Source of the DNA: Scolanthus callimorphus
Taxonomy: Eukaryota > Cnidaria > Anthozoa > Actiniaria > Edwardsiidae
Reading direction: 5' to 3'
Length of the DNA: 64,000 nucleotides
Assembly (NCBI GenBank): GCA_033964015.1
Contig: JAWWUD010000058.1
Span: 620,001-684,000, forward strand
Below the pieces are notes generated by a model. It was not told the origin of the DNA, did not search any database, and saw nothing but the letters and a program-made list of their open reading frames with translations. The stretch's first letter is position 1, and each line of letters opens with the position of its first letter. The position numbers were made by a program, and so were the translations under genes. Below are positions 1-39,700 of this stretch, piece after piece.

Positions 1-310
1 GAGATAATTCTGTTGATGTTTTTGCTTTTGTCTTTGCTGATGCTGTTGATGTTCCTGTTGGTGCCACTGATGTTGTTGCTGATATCGATGGTGTTGCTGT
101 CGTTGTTCATCGTGATGATTTTGTTGCTGTTCTTGTTTGGTGCCATTTCTATCGATGCTATTGTTGGAGGGTCGATGTTGATTCTGTCTTTCTCGTTGTT
201 GTTACTGTTTATGCAGTCGCTGTTGTAGTTGTTTTACATGCTGTTGTAGTTGTTGCTGTCGTTGGCTCTGCTTCTGTTGCTACTGCTGCCGTTGCTGTTG
301 CTTGGACTAC
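1..310. repeat. Degenerate GTT/GCT/GAT triplet tract
   Basis: The region is built from variants of gttgttgct, gatgtt and gtcgtt. The leucine-rich frame through it is a by-product of the triplets. It lies in the intron upstream of the first visible WDFY3 exon. Confidence 0.85.
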
Positions 311-674
311 CTGTACAGTTGACGCAAATAGGGATATACACGTCGCTGGTACCTATTGTTAAATGTCTTCTTTGCCATACAGGCCGATGGGCGGTAGCTC
401 AAATCTCAATCTTGATCTCAAGGCTGTAAGGTAAACAACTTTTTCCCGCACCAAGTCTGAAACAGGGAATACGATTAGGGTCTACTATAGGGTCCGAAAC
501 AGGGTACACCTTCCGTTAAGGTCTAAATCAGGGATATTGCGAGTTTGTCTGGAATACGACTGAACTGACTGAAAAATCGCGGAAGTATTCCTCGGGGAGG
601 TTTGCCCCGACAGCTGCCTCGTTTCAAATTTTAGTTAATTTGCGTATCAAGTAAAATCTACAGAATTTTCAAAT

Positions 675-1068
675 GTTGGTGCTGTCGTGGACAATCGTAA
701 AGCTATGTGAACAAACAGGTGCAACCTATGGAAACCGGCGGCATTCGCGACTTCTGCAACACTCTTGCAACTGCTGTAACTCGTGCCCATGTTATACACC
801 TAATTCAGAAAAGGTTGCTTTGGTCATTGGTCTTTGGTCATTGAACGCCTTTGTTTCGTGGTCACTGAAGCAAAGAATTCCTTTATTTCGCGCTATAATT
901 GAAAGGCCAAACACAGAAGCAGCCTTTTTTTAATTTGGTGTATCTCTGCGACAGCTGCAACTGGAGTTTCGCGACCGCTACGACACCCGGTTTCCATATG
1001 TTGCAGCTGTCGCAGAACAACTTTGTTCACAAAAGCTGTTGCAGAACACGTTTGTCCACGACAGCCTT
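675..1068. mobile_element. Foldback (MITE-like) element
   Basis: GCTGTCGTGGACAA at 681 recurs inverted near 1052-1065. Further matches inward include the ATGGAAACCGG stretches and TGCAACAG/GTTGCAG motifs. The arms are ~130 bp and imperfect. No coding capacity is seen; the rest of 1-1290 shows nothing else recognisable. Confidence 0.6.
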
Positions 1069-1290
1069 TACTTTGTGGAGATTTATCTATTATGGGAGAC
1101 CCTATCGCACACGTAGTTTTTCCTCACGCCGTTCAAGTGTGCGAATTTCTGGCGTTCTTAAATTTGTCGCGTTAATTGTGTAATGCCCAATCACGATGAT
1201 TATTTTGCGAAAAAAAAATATTCTACGCGTTAAATAAATTCACCCTTGTTAATTACATCTGTTCACTTATTGAATATCCACCATTGTTAG

Positions 1291-28011
<26,721 letters not shown>

Positions 28012-28036
28012 CCAAATGAATCGAACAACCCCTCTC

Positions 28037-28042
28037 AATAAA
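28037..28042 (+). terminator. Polyadenylation signal of WDFY3
   Basis: A canonical AATAAA lies 26 bases after the WDFY3 stop codon in AT-rich sequence. No other AATAAA precedes it after the stop, so it probably defines a very short 3' UTR. Confidence 0.7.
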
Positions 28043-30639
28043 ACATATCCTATTATAAATATGTGTAAATAGTATAGGTTTGAATCAATTTATGCTGGCC
28101 GCGCGACATTCTAAAAATGCGCGTCCGGTACTAAACTATAGAACAGATAAGTTTGTAATAGCATTCGTAAAATGCTACAATTGGCGTACCCAGAGCTCGT
28201 CTGCTCGCAGGGGAGGCTCTGGGGACATCCATTTGAGGGCCGTCGCTGATTGGTTGATTTTGAGCGTTGGGGCATGCGCTGAAAGGTCTGTCTCTCAGCG
28301 GCTCTGTATCAAATCTCGCGCATGCGTCAGTGGCTGTCACCAGAGCCACCCCTGCGAGGTTACGAGCCGGGGAGCTCTGGGTTCGAGAATGGATGAGAAC
28401 GATGCTTGTCAGTTTTTAATAACAAAAGCCGTCTTCACCAGAACGAGTCGGAACGGCTCAAGGGTATTGTTCTCACAACATCGTGAAAACGGTCAATTAG
28501 TACTGCTGAAACTCTGAAACTCTGAAATAATTAGTGTTTAGTAGTTTAGTCTAGTGTCGACTTGAAACAGCATTTTGTTGTGCCCATGAAATATATTTCA
28601 CATAACGATGAAATCAATGGGCTAAATTTACCAAATGAACTCGATATGAGAAAAAGTGCGATTTGCACTGTGATATCCATAAATATCCGCAAAAATGCAA
28701 TAGATAAATTATTCCGTTTGAAAATAGCATTTGTAAATTTCACCACGGATTATAGGCAGATATTATCTGTGGTATTGTCTATCATTTCAAATTTGCATGG
28801 CAGACTGGGTAGGAGGCAATTTTAATGGGATTTTATAAATAAATCGACAATGAAATGATTTTGTTTTGCGTTATTTTTTGCTACGGTGTGGACAGCTTAC
28901 AGGGCCTCTTGAGGCCGGTTTACAATTATGTTTTTGTTTTGTTTTTGTTTTTTGCATTTGTCGCGGAAATTTTTCTCGCGCGAGATGGAATTCCAACTCT
29001 TGTGTAAAGGAGTTGCAAATCCGGTGCGATTACTGTGCTCTCTTTTCTTCAAAGGGCATCTCGTTGCAAAGAGTTTCGGACATGTTTGAAATCTCCGCGA
29101 CATCACGCGACAACAATTGCGGTCGATCGCGCCGAGTTGCACTTGGTTTACATTAGTGATTTTGTTGACGCGTACGTGCGGAAAAAAAAAATACCGCGAC
29201 AAAAATTGCACAGGGAAGACATGCGATATCTTCGGAAATTCTGGAATTAATATGCAACGAAAATTCATAAATGATAGCAGCGACGTAGTTTATACAGCGC
29301 AGTATCAAGACCCGACTTAGAAGAGAGTTTCTTAACGGTTTTAGGGCCATAAAGTCAGCCTAACAAACATACTAAAAGTCATTAAAAATCCATGTAGGGG
29401 AACATCTCAAAATTCAAGTTTGAAAAGACGGCACAATTTTCTTTTGTTGGCGGCCACATGACCAATGTTTTAAAACATGGGAACGAGGTTGTCCTTTGTT
29501 TCGAAACGGTCATGTGACTCAGCCTCCCCAAGGGTCGACCAAACGCCATCTTGAAAATTACCCACAAGACCCTGGGAACGAGGTTGTAAGGTTATTTTTA
29601 GCTCTGGCTGGGCGTTGCCCGCCAGTACAAAAAACAGCCCTCACGAACTATCGAGAGTGCTGTTAAGGCTTAAAATCAAGAGCCTTTGGGCGCTTTCCAT
29701 TCGGCTAAAAAAAACCGGTTCGGGTTTTCGGTAGTTTCGATGTCAATCCCGGGAAGTCACGTGCTCAGCGACACAGAAATTCCACTACTTGTATTTTATG
29801 CAGGGAATTCAACCCGGCAGGGGCTGGGAATATATCGTGAATGGGCAAATGGAACGCGACTGTTTCGAAAATACCGAAACATGGTGCGTTCCATTTGGCA
29901 GATTTATCGGGAATTTCGGTACAAAATCCAAATGGAACACGCCTTTGTCCTGAATTTTCGGAAATCTTTTCCGGGAAATAGAATGGCGTGTTTCATTTGG
30001 ATTCGAACCGAAATTCCCAGAAATTCTGCCAAATGGAAAGCGGCCTTTATTTACTGGTCCATCTACGTGATATCCTAGCTTATGTTCCCACCTGCAGGCG
30101 TAACTGCTGGATTTCGCTTTGTTTTGCTCGTGGATGACTTAAACAAGAACTCCTGTTGAAACTAGACAAAGTAATCCCGGCTAAGCCTACAGGTAGAGTG
30201 TCAAAAAGGATTCGCATACATTATTGTTATAAATGTTTTAGTACTCTCTGGCTTGGGAACTGTTTGAAAAAAAATTTGCTTACTTTAGAGATGTCTAGGA
30301 GCAACAGCCAACCGTACACAAAAATAATAAAACTCTATACTATAGACTTTATGTTGGTACAGTCAAGAAGAGAGCAAATTCATTAATATCATTAACAGTA
30401 CAAACAATGTACTTTGTTTTTGTTTATTCGGCAACAAGCGCTTCCCCATTTGAGGACTTTTGCAGGCAATTTCCCTTACTTAAATGTCGTACTATAAGTG
30501 TAATACTTGTACAACAATACATTATATAATTTGTTTTATTCTATTATACAGTATTTATGAGAATGCGTTCCTCGGTTTTCTAGCCTACGTCGTATCCGTA
30601 CGTAAGTAGGCTACGGTTTTCGTGCTTCGCAAAGGGCAA
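28043..30639. mobile_element. WDFY3-MBOAT intergenic region with two foldback elements
   Basis: The 28190-28385 segment folds back through CCCAGAGCTC...GGGGAGGCTCTGG and CCAGAGCC.CCCCTGCGAG...GAGCTCTGGG. A divergent relative is near 45330-45430. The 29689-30048 segment has TTTCCATTCGGC / GCCAAATGGAAAGCGGCC outer ends and internal mirrored copies of tttcggtagtttc-like and atttggcagatttat-like stretches. No further gene is seen. Confidence 0.65.
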
Positions 30640-30772
30640 ATCCACTTCCGGTGGTGACGTAACTTGCAGGATGTTTTGTTTCGCTGCACTTCGAGAAGGA
30701 AATAGCTGTGTATGTGCTGTCGGAACCCGGACGCGGTAGATTTTCTAAACATATTTCCTGTAAATTTATACA
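30640..30772 (+). promoter_or_regulatory. Probable promoter / 5' UTR of the MBOAT gene
   Basis: Just upstream of the first MBOAT codon lies a GC-richer patch with an ETS-type site CACTTCCGG (30643-30651) beside a CRE-like TGACGTAA (30655-30662). The pair at ~110-130 bp before the ATG is typical of TATA-less housekeeping promoters. The transcription start itself cannot be seen. Confidence 0.5.
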
Positions 30773-33700
30773 ATGAATGCAAGTGAAAACTTACTCAAGA
30801 GTGTTTCAAAAGTTACTGGATTCTCCCCGGATCAGGTATTTATTTCAAAATATTTTATCTCGCGGGTGAATTTGAATGAAATTTATCTTTGACACTGACA
30901 GGAAATATTGTCCTTTGCTAAGATTGAGCTTCGCGAATTTCCGGTCTCATAAATTAAACTCTTGCTTGCTTGCAGACTCCTGTGCCTTTGTTGGCCAATT
31001 TTATCGCAGCTAGAAAACAATACATTTTGTTACCGGGGTTGAACCTCTTACGGGTTTGTTGTGATATGTAAATTTTCTCTTTCAGTTGCCATTGTATTTA
31101 GTTTTGTTTCACAAGAATGGCGGCGCATTTCATTTTCACCTGCAATCTAAATTGATTCTTTACGCTCTCAATATCAATATTTCATTTTCATACATGTATT
31201 TTTTTCTAAATGAGATGAAATCTATATATTTGTAGGTTGTGTTCGTGGTCAGCATTTTCCTCTGCGTCCCGTTTGGTCTGTTTTATCGTAAAGTCCTGCA
31301 TCCATCTAAAGTGTCCGCTTCTCTCCGTATTGGTGTTGGATTGTTGGCAGGACTAGCTCTCAACTGGCTGTGTTTTGGATGGTGAGTCTGTAAATTCGAT
31401 TTTCAGACTGATTCTTTGCAACTGTGCAAATGGAGAAATGAGATCAGTGTCGATCTGAGGGTTTGGAGCTCCTATATCTGCAATATATACTCGTGTTTTA
31501 TTTGCATTAGTAAAGAAATAACTTTTAACAAAACAGGTGTGGACATTGAATCCTTCTATTAAAATGATACTGTCGCTGGAAATTTTTAAAAATTAATTAA
31601 TTTTAATCAAAGGAAAACAGTGGATAACTCTGGATGTGTGGATAGGCTATTACCAATGCTGATTTCAAACCGTGAGTGTCTGGGGCGAATCCGTTAATAC
31701 TACAATGATCCAGTAGACCCACATATTGAAAAAGAGCATGTTGAACTGTACAAAATCCCAAAGTTTGTTATTAATGGGGTCATGTCATCGAGAAACAGCC
31801 ATTCAAAAAGCCTATGAAAATCATCATAACATTTGTGTTTAGACGCGGCATCCAACAAACCATAAAAATCTTATAAAACTCTGGCATCTTGGAATCAAGT
31901 TCGAGTCCCAATGTATCTGTATCTCGATCAGAATTTACCCAATCAATGCCAAACTTTGCGATGTTTTCCTTGGGGGGACTCGCCATCAAAATAGACAGGG
32001 CCGCTGGTCCTATCCCTTAGGGCTAAACATTCACCCAACGGCTATGTGGGTGTGGCTGGCTGGCTGATTGGACTAGGGTTATGTCAAAGCTATCATGTAT
32101 AATCCCCCGGGGGGGGGGGGACTCCCATATTTTTTGGTCGGGGATGATCGTCGTATCTTTTAGGGGTTAAAATCACGATGGTTTGGTCTCTTTTAGGGGT
32201 GATCTTGATCTTCAATAATTTTTAGGGAGATTGGTATCTTTTAGGGCCGAAACTATGTCCAAATTGTTTTTTCCCATGATGATGCTTCTAAAAACCGTGT
32301 AAGAAAGAGAGATTATTCGATGAGGAGACGATAAATTAGAAACAAACACGAAAATTTCTTGTTGGGTATCTTTCACCTGTTACCTGTGTCCTTCGCGCCT
32401 AGTTGGCACATTAGACCTCATCCCTCTTAGGGTATCTTTTAGGGTAATAAATTTTATGAGCCACGCCATGGCTCGCCATGTTTGGTATCTTTTAGGGGTG
32501 AAACTGAAAATTTCCGACGATCATCCCCGACCAAAAAGTCCCAAAGAGTCCCCCCCCCCCCCCCGGGTTATAATCTCATATTACATCTCTTTTTAATTTA
32601 AAGGCAAGTGTTAATAATGGTTGGAATAACTACTATTTGTTATGTGCTAACTATTGGCACCAATCCAAACATCGTCCATAGGTGGGTATCATGTTCTTAA
32701 GTACGCCTATGACTACCGTGAGTAATTATTGGTAATTCTATTCTCTCAGGCGAATGGGCATATTAAATAATCTTTTTTTATTAACATTGTAAATCACCTG
32801 CATGGAATTATAATAAAGCTAATGAGCACACTTCCCAACTACTCTTGGTCCGTTGGAAAATATCGATTCTTACAGGGACAGGGAAAATTGGTCCCGGTTG
32901 ATAACAGGAATGTGCGATGTCAAGTGAACAACCACTGTTAAGGAGTGGTGTATAAGAGAATAGCGATTCCCAAAGGTAATTACGTCATAAACATAACAAC
33001 AAGAAATTCTATTACTTTACCTCGCCTAAAATTCGAAATTCTGATTTCCTCATACAACCTGCATAATATCGACCTTGTTTTCCTTGCCTATATATATGAC
33101 AGAACGACATGGCTTTTGGATTCTCAGTCATTTTCGAAAAACAAAATTCCTCGGTGATCACGCCGGAGGTCACATCAATGACATTGTTGTTTCAAGGGGA
33201 TCAGTTTTAACAACTTTTAATGAGTACATTTTACGTACCGACGATCGGTTAGCGCAGTGGTACAGCGCCTGGCTTATGTGCGGCCGGCCGGACCAAAACT
33301 CAGGGTCTTTTCTAAATAATTGAGGAGAAGGTGCTGCCTTTGCTCTAATATCTGCAAATGGTTAGACCTTCGCGTCTTTTTTGATAAAGTTAAACCGTAG
33401 GTCCCGTCTCTCACTACACTAACCTGAACCAGAGGGACGTTAAAGAATCACGGGGACGTCGAAAGTTTGCCCATCCTCGATGCAGGGCTTACAACTTACT
33501 AACCCACCACACTGACCACAGAACCTCGTAATTTGAGCTTCGCTCTGTGAGCATTTCCCGGCCCTCGGGCAAATCATAGCGTTGTCAAGGAGATATGTTA
33601 ATTTCATTTCCTTCGGAACGTCTTCGGAATGTACTCGGGACGTCTTCGGGACGATCTCGGGGGCTAGAATCAAAAGGACCTCGCCTAAAAGTTGGCAGGT

Positions 33701-36700
33701 CTACCATACCCAACAAAATCCCCCTCATGTGCCACTCCCAGTCCCCCCATCCCTTATACCCAATTATTTGTTACCACAGGAAACTCACTAAGCTAACCAT
33801 ACACTAATGTTAGCACTTTCTGTCCACACAGGTGTGTGTTTGTGGTTGCCATGGCTATTCTTTCAGCAGCACATCTTTATCGGCAGATTACAGACTATGG
33901 TGGTTATGTGCTGGACTATACAGGGTAGGTTTGAGAAGCACGGTTGGCTCAGCATTACTGCGCTTGGTCGCAACAGGTTCATATTGTGAGTTGAACTTTG
34001 TTCCACTGTGTTTTCACGTATTTCGGAACACGTGAGATAATAAACCGAGGTCCCGTCTCGCCTTCACTACGCTACCCATTTCCAGGGGGGACGTTAGGGA
34101 ACCACTCAGGACGTAACAGACCCTCCTGGCAGTGACCTATCCTCAGTGTCTGTGTGCTCAAGGGCGATTGGCTGCCAATGGCGCCGTTGACACCCGGCGT
34201 AATTTAGCTTACACGCTGCAAGCATGGGAAGTCGGCTTCCGATATTTGTTTTTTGTGTTTGTCATGAATGGTTTGTTGATTAGAAGTATGGGAACAACAG
34301 GAGTGTTTTGTTATATAGTGTTTTTATTTATTACAGTCCTCTGATGCTAATCACCCAAAAGGTCATCTACGTTGCCTTCAGTCTACACGATGGTACGATG
34401 GAAATATTTATCATTTGAATATCCTTAAGGGTGCGTTTACCTATTTCGTTGCTATGGTTGCACGGTTTCTATGCTGGGAACGTGTTCGCGGGTAGTCTGT
34501 GGTTGATCAGTCTTCAGTGGTGCGATTATCTGGTACACGAACGGGTCGTACTTCACGGACGTTTTCCGACTTCTTTGGAAAGGAATTCTCGAAATAAATA
34601 TCACAATCTGTAGTTCATTCTAGTCCCTTGTATCTTTATAAAGCCCTGCTTCCTGTTTTCACAAAAAATACGGAAAATACTTAGCCAAACGTAGTCATGT
34701 CTCCCTCGTGCCACTGAAGTGTTGTTGTGTTTTTGCACGATAAGCTAACACAAAACGATCAATTAAAAAAATGTTAATTGATATTGCCAGAAAGTAACGC
34801 AATCTAAAAACTTCTATACTTTGTTGTCATCTATAGTGCAAAGTTTCTTCATGAAGTTTATCAGTTCTGCTGGAAATGAATGCAAAATGGCAATTACTGT
34901 ACAGTACGATGAGCTTTTTTCCCGACTTTCAATTTTAGAAATTAGTGTCTTTAGTCACTTATTTTTGGCAAACGCGAGGCGGGAAATATCGAAGGCAGGT
35001 CCTTAGAACTAAGTCAGTAAAGACAAAAAGAAGTAATCACAACAGACATTTCTAAGTCATTTCCGAGCCGATTCTGGGCTTCGTACTTGCCGTTTGTATA
35101 GAGAAGGAATATATACCGTTTCCGGGAAACGTTGTCACCCAAAAGGCCTATAAGCTTGAAGCGCAAAGGATAATGGGGGCATCTAAACTGCTACTGTTTG
35201 ATCTGAATTCAGACAGTAATGGCAACCACAGGTAAAATTATCAAAGTTCAGCACATTTCTAAGCATGTTTGTTTCTAATATTGTACAGAAATTCAAATAA
35301 ATATTTACCCATACTCCCTAGCGCACCAATCTTTGTTGCTTTTTCCAGTGACAACGTATCCCGGAAACGGTATATAATATTTTTGAACATTTCTGGTTAG
35401 GGATTCTTGCCTACAAAGCGAATCTCAGGTAACTTAAGGTGGCGTACACCTATTCAAAGGCAAAACAACAGGAAAGTTTAGACACCGAGTTTAGTCATAA
35501 AACGTTCCCCGATTAGTGTCATTTTCTGCCAGCCAATAAAACAACTATTCAGCTTTCTACTTGGTATCGTTTTCTTTCAATAAATTTAACCGATTTCCTG
35601 AAATCAGTGAATGGATAAAGTGGGGTAAAATTAAACATGGCCTCCTATTTCTATAAAAAAACACGGCTAAGTCCCACTTTTTTGGTTTATAACGACAGCT
35701 CTAGTACCCTTTTATGTGCCTGTGAAAGCAAATCGGAATCGAGTTCTTGGCAGGCGCGCGATGACCTCGACTAAATCTAGATGGCTCAGATGCTTACATT
35801 TATTGCAGGGCGCAATATTGGGGCTATATCTAGACATGAGTACTTGTACTCTTCTTATCTTACCTGGCATTTGAAAGCTTGATGTCATAAGAGGTTTTTG
35901 CAAGGAAGTACGTCAAGCTGAATGCAGTCCAGTACAAAGTTCTGATAGCCTGAATGGAGGGTTTTGTTTCACTTCTGAACTGAAATTATGCATCCTCTAT
36001 TCCTTTGCTTACTCAGGTAACTTAAGGCCTGGGTGGAAGCCAAATCCAAAATGGCGGTCGTAAAACTGAGGGGGGTAGTCTATCTCTAAAACCAATGCCT
36101 CTGAGGGATCCAATGGCAATTTGCATTTCACCTTTGGTCATTCTTAATCATTTTCACCAATGTTGGTCTCTATGGTAACAAATGTATGACCTCTGACCTT
36201 AAATTTAATTTCTTGGAAAATGGCCTCTGCATTCGATGGGGAAAAGTTAAATCGTTCACCTGAGTGTGTGATGGTGTTTGTTATCTAGTGTAGATTATTG
36301 ATCTACCGAGGCTGCCTGGAAATGTTTTTCGAATAGCTATATTTGTGATGATGTAATTTGATACCTCTCATTTACTTAAAATGAGGATAACTTGGCCAGC
36401 ACGCCTCGTTGGAATGGTAATGTACGCCCCGACACCGGTCATAATAACACCTATTGGGAAACCATTGGTATGACCCCCGTCGAATGCAGAGACCTGAAAG
36501 AAAATTGTGGCTTTGTCACGCTCTTACAAGTCACGCAACCCATTGACATGGTTACCAATACATCAAATGAAACGTCTCACCGGGTAGAGCAACCTTAACG
36601 AAAAACATTCTACGCAAGACATTTTATCTAGCCCAGGGAATTTTTTTCAGTGTTTTTCGCATTTTTGTGAAAAGCACCCATGCCTTAATATACCTGAGTA

Positions 36701-39700
36701 ATTTCCAACTTTTCAGCTGAGATTTTCCTTTCCTGTTTCCTGACAGTATAATAGAATAGATGTACTTTTGCCTTGCCGAATTTTAGTGAATAACTCCAAT
36801 ACGGTGTCGAGAAATAAGCGAAGGCCGTTTGGCCTCAAAATTCATTCTTAACTAAACTCAAACCAAAGCCAAAATGCATGGCTTCGACTCAACACAACGT
36901 TGCGTACCGACGTGAAAATCTGAAACTCCCCTGAGAGGAGTCACCTTGGTAGACGAGAAGCGTTATCCATTGTTAACGACCATAATAGATCAAGAAAAAG
37001 GGCATTAAGATTCTAAGGAAGCTAATTTTGGCAGGAGCACCCAACGACATGCGTAACGTCCTCTCGTCCTCTCAACGTGACTCCTCTCAGGGGAGTTTCA
37101 AAAGTTCACGCCGGTACGCAATGTTGTGTTGAGTCAAGGCCATGCATTTTGGCTTTGCCTTGAGTTTAGTTCAGAACGAATTTTGAGGCCCAAAGGCCTT
37201 CGCTTATTTCTCGACACTGTATTGGAGTTATTCACTAAAATTACAGTAGGCAAAAGTATATCTATTCTATTATACTGTCAGGAAACAGGAAGGGAAAATC
37301 TCAGGTGAAAAGTTAGAAATTAAGCAAAGAGGTAAAGGATGCATAATTTCAGTTCAGAAGTGAAACAAAACCCTCCATTTCAGGCTATCAGAACTTTGTG
37401 ATGGAGAGCATTCAGCTTGGCGCACTTCCTTGCAAAAACTTCCTTGAGCATCAGGCCTTCAAATGCCAGGTAAGATAAGAAGATTACAAGCACTCATTTC
37501 TAAAAATAGCCCCAATATTGGGCCCTGTAATAAATGTAAGCATCTGAGCCATCTAGATTTAGTCGAAGTCATTGCGCGCCTGCCAAGAACTCGATTCCGA
37601 TTTGCTTTCACAGGAACATAAACGGGTACTAGACTTTCTGTATAAGACCAAAAAAGTGGGACTTAGACGTATTTTTATAGAAACAGGAGGCCATATTTAA
37701 TTTTACCCCACTTTGTCTATTCACCGATTTCAAGAAATCGGTTAAATTTATTCAACGAAAACGATGCCAAGTGGAAAGCTGAATAGTTGTTTTATTGGCT
37801 GGCAAAAAATGACACTAATCGGGGAACGTTTTATGACTAAACTCGGTGTCTAAACCTTTATGTTGTTTTGCCTTTGAATAGGTGTACGCCACCTTAAGGC
37901 CTGGGTGGAAGCCAAATCCAAAATGGCGGACGTAAAACTGAGGGGGGTAGTCTATCTCTAAACCAATGCCTCTGAGGGATCCAATCAATTTGCATTTCCA
38001 TACCTTTGGTCATTCTTGATCATTTTCACCAATGTTGGTCTCTATGGCAACAAATGTATGACCTCTGGCCTTAAATTTAATACCTTGGAAAATGGTCTCT
38101 GCATTCGATGGGGATAAGTTAAATCGTTCCCCTGAGTGTGTGATCGTGTTTGCTATCTAGTGTAGATTATTGATCTAACAAGGCTGGCTGGAAATGTTTT
38201 TTCGAATAGCTATATTTGTGATGATGTAATATGTAGCCTGCTTGCAGGCGGTACTGGGTGTTTTTATCGCGGAAAACCCGGTCCGTTCGATGATCGGGCG
38301 CCATCTTGGAATTTTGAGACGCGCGGTCCCGGGGGCGACGCCCGATCAGCGAACGGACCGGTTTTCCGCGATAAAAACACCCAATACCGCCTGTAAGCAG
38401 GCTATGTAATATGATACCTCTCATTTTCTTAAAATGTGGATTACTTGGACAGCGAGCCTCGTTGGAATGGTAATGTACGCCCGACACTGGTCATGATAAG
38501 ACCCACTGGGAAACCATTGGTATGACCCCCGTCGACATATCAAGAAAGTGCTGTCGTTTTTATGGCAAATCCGCGCGGGTTGCCTGTGGTGTTCAAAACG
38601 TGACTCAGGCCCCTCGGCGGGGGGTAAAAACAAAATGGCGTCCAAGAGAAGGATGTTTCTCGAGTATCTGCAAGTTTTGGTCAATTTTTCTGCTTTTTTC
38701 GCTAAGATATGAGGAAAAGTACTTACAGACCTTCCAAATAAGGTAAGGGGGATTTCCTAATAAGGAAGTTTTGCAACGTCGGCAAAACGACAGCTTTTGG
38801 CGAAATTTTCTTGATATGAATGCAGAGACCTGAAAGAAAATTGTGCTTTGTCACGCTCTTACAAGTCACAAAACCCGTTGACATGGTAACCAAATGCATC
38901 AAATGAAACGTCTCACCGGGTAGAGCAACCTTAACGAAAAATATTCTACGCAAGACATTTTATCTAGCCTAGGGAATTTTCGCATTTTTCGCATTTTTGT
39001 GAAAAGCAGCCATGCCTGAGATTCAAAACTTTCTTTTGAAATGCCGTATTTTTTTTCTCATCCATTACCTAGTCCTTCAAGCAATTTAGCGAAATTATGC
39101 TTCAATAATTGGAATATTTGTGAAAAATGAAATGATATTTTATTGCGTTATCAGCATTGGTAACCGAGCCTCCTGGTGACAATTTTTCGAACTAGAAAAC
39201 CTCTTTCTTCCTCCACAAATTAATGCAATTTTTTCGACATCATGTTCAATATATGGAGATTTTCCAAAACTTCACGAAAAATGAAAATGTTTTTGCCAAA
39301 AACACAGTTCGAGTGACACCTTTTTTGTCGCTTTATTATTTATCTGATCGCAAAAAGCATACGTGAGTCTGCGGGTATGGAGCTAGTTGAAATGTAAACA
39401 TCACAAAAATACGATTTTTTGCAAGTATAGAGAACGAAAAGCATTTCTGTAGCAATGACGTCATCATGACGTCATCGAAATTGATATCTCGTTCGATCCG
39501 AAGTAAGTCCTGAAAATTTGAAGTAATATTTAAAAGCCGACTATGAGGACTTGACGGGATTTCAAAGTCCGCGCAATTAGTTCCAGTCCGAGGCGAAGCC
39601 GAGGACTGGAACTAATTGCGTGGGCTTTGAAATCCCGTCAAGTCCGAATAGGAGGCTTTTGAATTACTTCAATTACTCAATAATTATTCATGACCTAATT

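Larger units (their letters stand above)
35424..39020. mobile_element. 3.6-kb nested foldback composite in MBOAT intron 5
   Basis: The outer ends are CTCAGGTAACTTAAGGTGGC at 35424 and CCTGAG at 39020. The parts are: arm A 35424-36011, inserted B1 36012-36698, arm C 36700-36950, a ~125-bp spacer, inverted C' 37076-37320, inverted A' 37324-37892, and B2 37893-39020, which is a direct copy of B1 carrying two insertions. A and A' share matched stretches such as gattagtgtcattttctgcc. No open frame of use is present, so mobilisation in trans is assumed. Confidence 0.8.

Noticed and set aside
13..228. Leu/Met-rich open frame resembling a membrane protein
   Set aside because: It follows directly from the GTT/GCT/GAT triplet tract and has no family resemblance.
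33243..33310. tRNA gene
   Set aside because: Only the box A half resembles a tRNA; there is no acceptor stem pairing and the sequence runs into a SINE tail.
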